Source of the DNA: a virus
Length of the DNA: 33,339 bases
IMG/VR virus record: IMGVR_UViG_3300020446_000041
Span: 1 to 33,339 of that record
Direction: 5' to 3' (one strand)
Position numbers and translations under genes: made by a program. Every line of letters begins with the position of its first letter. Positions within the stretch are counted from its first letter, which is position 1. Under the pieces are notes generated by a model. The model did no database searches. It saw nothing but the letters and a program-made list of their open reading frames with translations, and had not been told where the DNA came from. Positions 30,456 through 33,339 of the stretch are shown here, one piece after another.

Positions 30456-30686
30456 ATGGCACTTTCACAGACCACTTTGGACAACCTGCTTGAATCAGAA
30501 TCTTATTTAAGAGCAGCAATCAAATCTGCTGCTGTAAATGAGAAACCACTGGTAGTCAAACAGTTGTCAGACATCCTTATCAATATGGAACAATGCAAAA
30601 AGTTCGATGAGATTATGGATATGATTGATAACCGCAAACCTGGCAGCAGCGGTCAATACGGTTCTTTTTTCAACGATGAAGATTAA
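30456..30686 (+). CDS. Small hypothetical protein
   Basis: 76 residues, starting MALSQTTLDNLLESESYLRA. Helical, acidic, with a Gly/Ser end (PGSSGQYGSFFNDED). A good AAGGAG ribosome site. It overlaps the next gene by 11 bases. No family recognised. Confidence 0.7.
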   Translation: MALSQTTLDNLLESESYLRAAIKSAAVNEKPLVVKQLSDILINMEQCKKFDEIMDMIDNRKPGSSGQYGSFFNDED

Positions 30687-30852
30687 TCTTTGGTATTCAA
30701 AAAGTATGGCACAGTGGCGTTGGACTCTCATCGAAGAGTTTCGTAATGGCGTCACTAAGACCGAACAACACTCAGGTCAACAACCAGACCTGAGAGATGC
30801 TATGAATGATGTAGCAAACACTGTCGAATATATGCTAGAGGAAAAGAGATGA
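30676..30852 (+). CDS. Small hypothetical protein
   Basis: 58 residues from the ATG at 30676, starting MKINLWYSKSMAQWRWTLIE. The frame opens further upstream only inside the gene before. ATGA junction with the following gene. No family recognised. Confidence 0.6.
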   Translation: MKINLWYSKSMAQWRWTLIEEFRNGVTKTEQHSGQQPDLRDAMNDVANTVEYMLEEKR

Positions 30853-30971
30853 AAATGTGGGAAGTCAAATGCAGTAGTTGTGGCAAGATGACTCCTGCTA
30901 ATAAGTGCCCACAGTTGATGATGACTCCTCTTTGCAAACCCTGCTGGGTTGACAGCAAAAAGAATAAGTAG
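30849..30971 (+). CDS. Tiny zinc-ribbon-like protein
   Basis: 40 residues with CSSC (8-11) and CKPC (29-32) plus C20: two CxxC pairs that could bind one zinc. ATGA overlap with the previous gene. A tRNA promoter covers its last codons, the -10 box beginning right after the stop. Confidence 0.6.
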   Translation: MKMWEVKCSSCGKMTPANKCPQLMMTPLCKPCWVDSKKNK

Positions 30972-30977
30972 TATACT
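30949..30977 (+). promoter_or_regulatory. Promoter of the tRNA-Asn/tRNA-Val pair
   Basis: TTGACA (30949-30954), 17 bases, TATACT (30972-30977). It lies 11 bases before tRNA-Asn. Confidence 0.78.
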
Positions 30978-30988
30978 ATCTTCATCGT

Positions 30989-31061
30989 TCCTCTATAGCT
31001 CAGTTGGTAGAGCAGGTGACTGTTAATCACCCTGTCCCTGGTTCGAGTCCAGGTGGAGGAG
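30989..31061 (+). tRNA. tRNA-Asn (anticodon GUU)
   Basis: A 73-base cloverleaf. Acceptor TCCTCTA/TGGAGGA (one wobble pair), D-arm with AGCTCAGTTGGTAGAGC, anticodon stem GGTGA/TCACC with loop CTGTTAA, T-stem CCTGG/CCAGG with TTCGAGT. No encoded CCA. Confidence 0.95.
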
Positions 31062-31064
31062 TAC

Positions 31065-31136
31065 GGGCGATTAACTCAGTGGTAGAGTGACTGCTTTACA
31101 CGCAGTAGGTCACTGGTTCAAATCCAGTATCGCCCA
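31065..31136 (+). tRNA. tRNA-Val (anticodon UAC)
   Basis: A 72-base cloverleaf 3 bases after tRNA-Asn. Acceptor GGGCGAT/ATCGCCC (perfect), anticodon stem ACTGC/GCAGT with loop TTTACAC, T-stem ACTGG/CCAGT with TTCAAAT. No encoded CCA. Probably cut from the same transcript as tRNA-Asn. Confidence 0.95.
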
Positions 31137-31137
31137 T

Positions 31138-31145
31138 TATAAATA
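31138..31145 (+). promoter_or_regulatory. Late promoter TATAAATA
   Basis: An exact late box starting 1 base after tRNA-Val and 34 bases before the ATG at 31180. The 12-base TATAAATAATTT is the same as at 17136. Confidence 0.6.
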
Positions 31146-31179
31146 ATTTGCTTTTGAGGATACAGATTGGTACAGTTCA

Positions 31180-31425
31180 ATGTTACGAGTAAGATGCAAG
31201 CAGTGCGGTAAAGAACTCACAGGGCGTGGGTCAAAACCAGTATCCTGCGGATGCCCAAATATGACCACAGTCAAGGGAGATAAGATCTCAGCGAACGATT
31301 TATCTCACGTTCTGATGATTGATAATGGTCAGGAAAAACAAACAAAACTCTCTTCATCCGACATGGAATGGCAAGAATCAAGAAGAAAACGTAAGATTCG
31401 TCGCTTAGATTTCGATATTCGTTAG
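31180..31425 (+). CDS. Small zinc-ribbon-like conserved protein
   Basis: 81 residues. C6-x-x-C9 and C23-G-C25 (VSCGCPNMTTV) suggest a zinc ribbon; the tail is basic (ESRRKRKIRRLDFDIR). I recall close relatives in many cyanophages, none with a known role. Read from a late-type box. Confidence 0.7.
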   Translation: MLRVRCKQCGKELTGRGSKPVSCGCPNMTTVKGDKISANDLSHVLMIDNGQEKQTKLSSSDMEWQESRRKRKIRRLDFDIR

Positions 31426-31432
31426 GATTTGC

Positions 31433-31461
31433 TTGACATAGGTCTAAATACTTTCTAAGAT
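31433..31461 (+). promoter_or_regulatory. Early promoter with a late-type box in its spacer
   Basis: TTGACA (31433-31438), 17 bases, TAAGAT (31456-31461). CTAAATA (31444-31450) lies inside the spacer. This is the nearest promoter upstream of gnd and zwf. Confidence 0.55.
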
Positions 31462-31498
31462 AATGGGGAGTAAGCAAACGCTACACAGGTAACAACAA

Positions 31499-31666
31499 AT
31501 GCACCCTGACGAATTAGCAAACTGGGTAAGAATTAAAGAAATGTTCGATGAAAGCGGTAACACGGAAAACTTTTATTACAAACGTGCTTGCGCTATAATC
31601 GAAGGAAAACCGGACCCGCTAAAAAATCTTGGAAATGGCGCACAGGATGACACAACTGAAACCTGA
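31499..31666 (+). CDS. Small hypothetical protein
   Basis: 55 residues, starting MHPDELANWVRIKEMFDESG. Acidic with a disordered-looking end. It overlaps the next gene. A TATAAT at 31594 inside it has no good -35 partner. No family recognised. Confidence 0.6.
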   Translation: MHPDELANWVRIKEMFDESGNTENFYYKRACAIIEGKPDPLKNLGNGAQDDTTET

Positions 31667-31910
31667 ACATTGTTATACGAAAGCAGAAGTTGATAGATTG
31701 ATCAAAGATGCTATTGATGAAGCAATGCGAAAACATAATCGCAATGCATCTATTATCAGTATGTGTCTAGGCATTCTTTTTCTTGCTGCTTTTGTGGATG
31801 GATTCCTGAGAGCGATTGGAATTATACCGCCATTCCTGAATATTGATATCAACCTAATGAATCAGGTTATTGATCGAGTAAAAGATGAGGTAATCAAAGT
31901 TATCAAATGA
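31635..31910 (+). CDS. Small single-pass membrane protein
   Basis: 91 residues from the ATG at 31635; the ATG at 31647 (MTQLKPEHCYTKAEVDRLIK) is an equally likely start. A soluble helix is followed by a membrane segment (SIISMCLGILFLAAFVDGFL). I recall relatives in cyanophages. The stop overlaps gnd (ATGA), tying it to the carbon-metabolism operon. Confidence 0.65.
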   Translation: MAHRMTQLKPEHCYTKAEVDRLIKDAIDEAMRKHNRNASIISMCLGILFLAAFVDGFLRAIGIIPPFLNIDINLMNQVIDRVKDEVIKVIK

Positions 31911-32944
31911 AAGTAGGATTAATTGGTCTAGGTCGAATGGGTGAGGGCATGTCTCGCCGTATGATGAAACAAGGTATTGAAGTATGGGGTTACAGAAGAA
32001 ATTACAAGAAAGCAGAAGAGGCATATGAAAAAGGATATGTCAGTGGAGTTACTACCACTTTAGAAAATCTTGTAACCCAAGTGCATCATCAAGATAATCA
32101 AATTGGTAAAGCACCGGGTATCTTTCAACTTGTTATTCCCGCAGAATTAGTAGAGGACACACTGAATGAGTTATTACCATTACTTGGCGACGGGGATATT
32201 ATTATTGATCATGGCAATAGCAACTTTAAGGATTCTCGACGGAGAGCAGAAAGGCTTTCTAAGTTGGGTATCCAATTTATTGACTGTGGTACTAGCGGTG
32301 GAGTTTATGGTTTGGAGCGTGGATATTGTCTTATGGTTGGTGGTGCAACTGGGGCAGTATCTGTCTGTTCCCCCATTTTCAGGGCACTGGCACCTGGCAT
32401 TGCCTCTGCACCCCGCACAAACCCACACACTAGGGCAACCAGTGCTGAGTATGGTTGGTTACATTGCGGCGGTCCTGGAGCAGGTCATTTTGTAAAGATG
32501 GTCCACAACGGAGTCGAATATGGAATCATGCAAGCGTATGCCGAAGGGTTTAATATTCTCCATCATGGTAATCTTGGTTCCCAATATGTTAAGGAAGGGG
32601 ATGCTGAGGTTGCTCCGATGGAAAATCCGGCAGACTATCAGTATGATATTGACTGTACTGAAGTTGCTGAGTTATGGAGGCGCGGTAGCGTTGTTGGTAG
32701 TTGGTTACTTGACCTTACCGCTGATGTTCTACGGCATGATCATGACCTTAGCAAGTTCGATGGGGGAGTTAGCGATAGTGGTGAAGGTCGTTGGACTCTT
32801 CACGCTGCTGTGGATCTTGGTGTACCCACACCTGTTATCTCTGCCGCACTATTTGAACGGTTTAATTCTCGCAGACTGGGGGAATTCGGCAACAAAATCT
32901 TAAATGGAATGCGTTATATGTTTGGAGGTCACAATGTTCGGTGA
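31907..32944 (+). CDS. gnd: 6-phosphogluconate dehydrogenase (short form)
   Basis: 345 residues. A Rossmann start [12 protein letters not shown] (4-15) with R30/R31 after the second strand, consistent with NADP binding. [13 protein letters not shown] (101-113), [13 protein letters not shown] (127-139) and [16 protein letters not shown] (191-206) form the substrate and catalytic site (K197, N201, E204). Oxidises 6-phosphogluconate to ribulose 5-phosphate, CO2 and NADPH. The length matches the short bacterial 6PGDH form. The pairing with zwf indicates redirection of host carbon into the oxidative pentose-phosphate pathway, as known for cyanophages. Confidence 0.95.
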   Translation: MKVGLIGLGRMGEGMSRRMMKQGIEVWGYRRNYKKAEEAYEKGYVSGVTTTLENLVTQVHHQDNQIGKAPGIFQLVIPAELVEDTLNELLPLLGDGDIIIDHGNSNFKDSRRRAERLSKLGIQFIDCGTSGGVYGLERGYCLMVGGATGAVSVCSPIFRALAPGIASAPRTNPHTRATSAEYGWLHCGGPGAGHFVKMVHNGVEYGIMQAYAEGFNILHHGNLGSQYVKEGDAEVAPMENPADYQYDIDCTEVAELWRRGSVVGSWLLDLTADVLRHDHDLSKFDGGVSDSGEGRWTLHAAVDLGVPTPVISAALFERFNSRRLGEFGNKILNGMRYMFGGHNVR

Positions 32945-33062
32945 AGTACTTAAATGGATTGCGATACCCTTTGTGGTATCCACAATATATTTCGGGTTAC
33001 GAAAAGGTGAAAATGTTTACTACGAGTCAGACAAATACAATGGAAACGGAACCGCTCACTAA
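32934..33062 (+). CDS. Tiny membrane protein between gnd and zwf
   Basis: 42 residues with a hydrophobic stretch (~8-21, [14 protein letters not shown]) and a polar tail. A strong GGAGG is 5 bases before the ATG. It overlaps gnd by 11 bases and the zwf start by 50. The ribosome site favours real translation. Confidence 0.55.
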   Translation: MFGEVLKWIAIPFVVSTIYFGLRKGENVYYESDKYNGNGTAH

Positions 33063-33339
33063 GCGCATAGTAATCTTCGGTGCAACTGGAGATCTTTGCA
33101 AGAGAAAACTTATACCTGCATTGTATGAATTATGGAAGAAAAATCTTCTTCCAGAAAATCTTTTAATCGTTGGTGCATCTCGTAGAGAACATACAAAGGA
33201 ATCCTGGTTAGAACATCTTGGGAATTATCCCGATAAATTTACTGACTGGATGAACTTTGTATGTTGCGATCTTGATTGTAAAGATAGTTTGATGAATCTT
33301 CATGATGATAGTGTAGACACAACTTATTTTCTATCAGTC
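33013..33339 (+). CDS. zwf: Glucose-6-phosphate dehydrogenase (3' partial)
   Basis: The first 109 residues; the frame runs off the window. The NADP-binding signature [20 protein letters not shown] is characteristic of G6PDH (G-A-T-G-D-L then RKL-PALY). It makes 6-phosphogluconolactone and NADPH, the step before gnd. The ATG at 33013 has AAGGTG a few bases upstream; a second in-frame ATG at 33040 is possible and would remove nine residues before the conserved core. It begins inside the tiny membrane protein gene. Confidence 0.93.
   Translation, partial: MFTTSQTNTMETEPLTKRIVIFGATGDLCKRKLIPALYELWKKNLLPENLLIVGASRREHTKESWLEHLGNYPDKFTDWMNFVCCDLDCKDSLMNLHDDSVDTTYFLSV

Noticed and set aside
31594-31599. 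TATAAT as a promoter before gnd
   Set aside because: The 17-base position holds TTTTAT, not a -35 box, and there is no extended -10. The promoter at 31433-31461 is better.

Overview
This window is a stretch of a T4-like cyanophage genome (a myovirus of marine Synechococcus or Prochlorococcus). The evidence is gene content. T4 replication genes (sliding clamp, clamp loader, RegA, DNA polymerase gp43, UvsX, helicase gp41, primase gp61, NrdA/NrdB) are interleaved with typical cyanophage genes: cobS, hsp20, a MazG-type pyrophosphohydrolase, and the pentose-phosphate pair gnd and zwf. All recognised genes lie on the + strand. They are tightly packed, and most junctions are ATGA or TGATG overlaps of 1-11 bases. 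Gene names come from reading the proteins; no database search was run.

Layout. (1) 2-6237: the end of cobS, gp45, a conserved protein, gp44, a group of small ORFs with an Sm-like protein and a Dam-type methylase, gp62 and regA, closed by a strong terminator. (2) 6280-6895: hsp20 as a single gene between a late-type promoter and a terminator. (3) 6900-14449: a second Sm-like protein, gp43, uvsX, a 2OG-Fe(II) oxygenase, gp41, mazG and small ORFs. (4) 14445-22755: genes mostly behind late TATAAATA-type promoters. They encode basic, low-complexity, glycine-zipper proteins, a nucleotidyltransferase with a T4-like capsid-targeting N-terminus, a probable virion protein and a coiled-coil membrane protein. 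(5) 22711-27390: primase gp61, nrdA and nrdB from a near-perfect sigma70-type promoter, ending in a terminator. (6) 27398-29202: one large late gene. (7) 29199-31425: a nuclease-like gene, tRNA-Arg(UCU), an HNH endonuclease, small ORFs, tRNA-Asn(GUU) and tRNA-Val(UAC). (8) 31433-33339: small ORFs, then gnd and the start of zwf, which runs off the window.

How it fits together. Early genes appear to be read by host RNA polymerase from TTGACA/17/TATAAT promoters, many of them buried in the 3' end of the preceding gene. Late genes follow (T/C/A)TAAATA boxes, often directly after a terminator. The replication genes make the replisome. nrdA/nrdB and probably mazG shape the nucleotide supply. gnd and zwf would push carbon through the oxidative pentose-phosphate pathway to give NADPH and ribose phosphate. 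The most interesting region is 14480-22376. Several products there begin with, or carry, sequences like the T4 internal-protein capsid-targeting peptide, including an apparent nucleotidyltransferase. This suggests a set of head-packaged, possibly injected proteins.

With the small ORFs included, no stretch longer than about 300 bases is without a gene.
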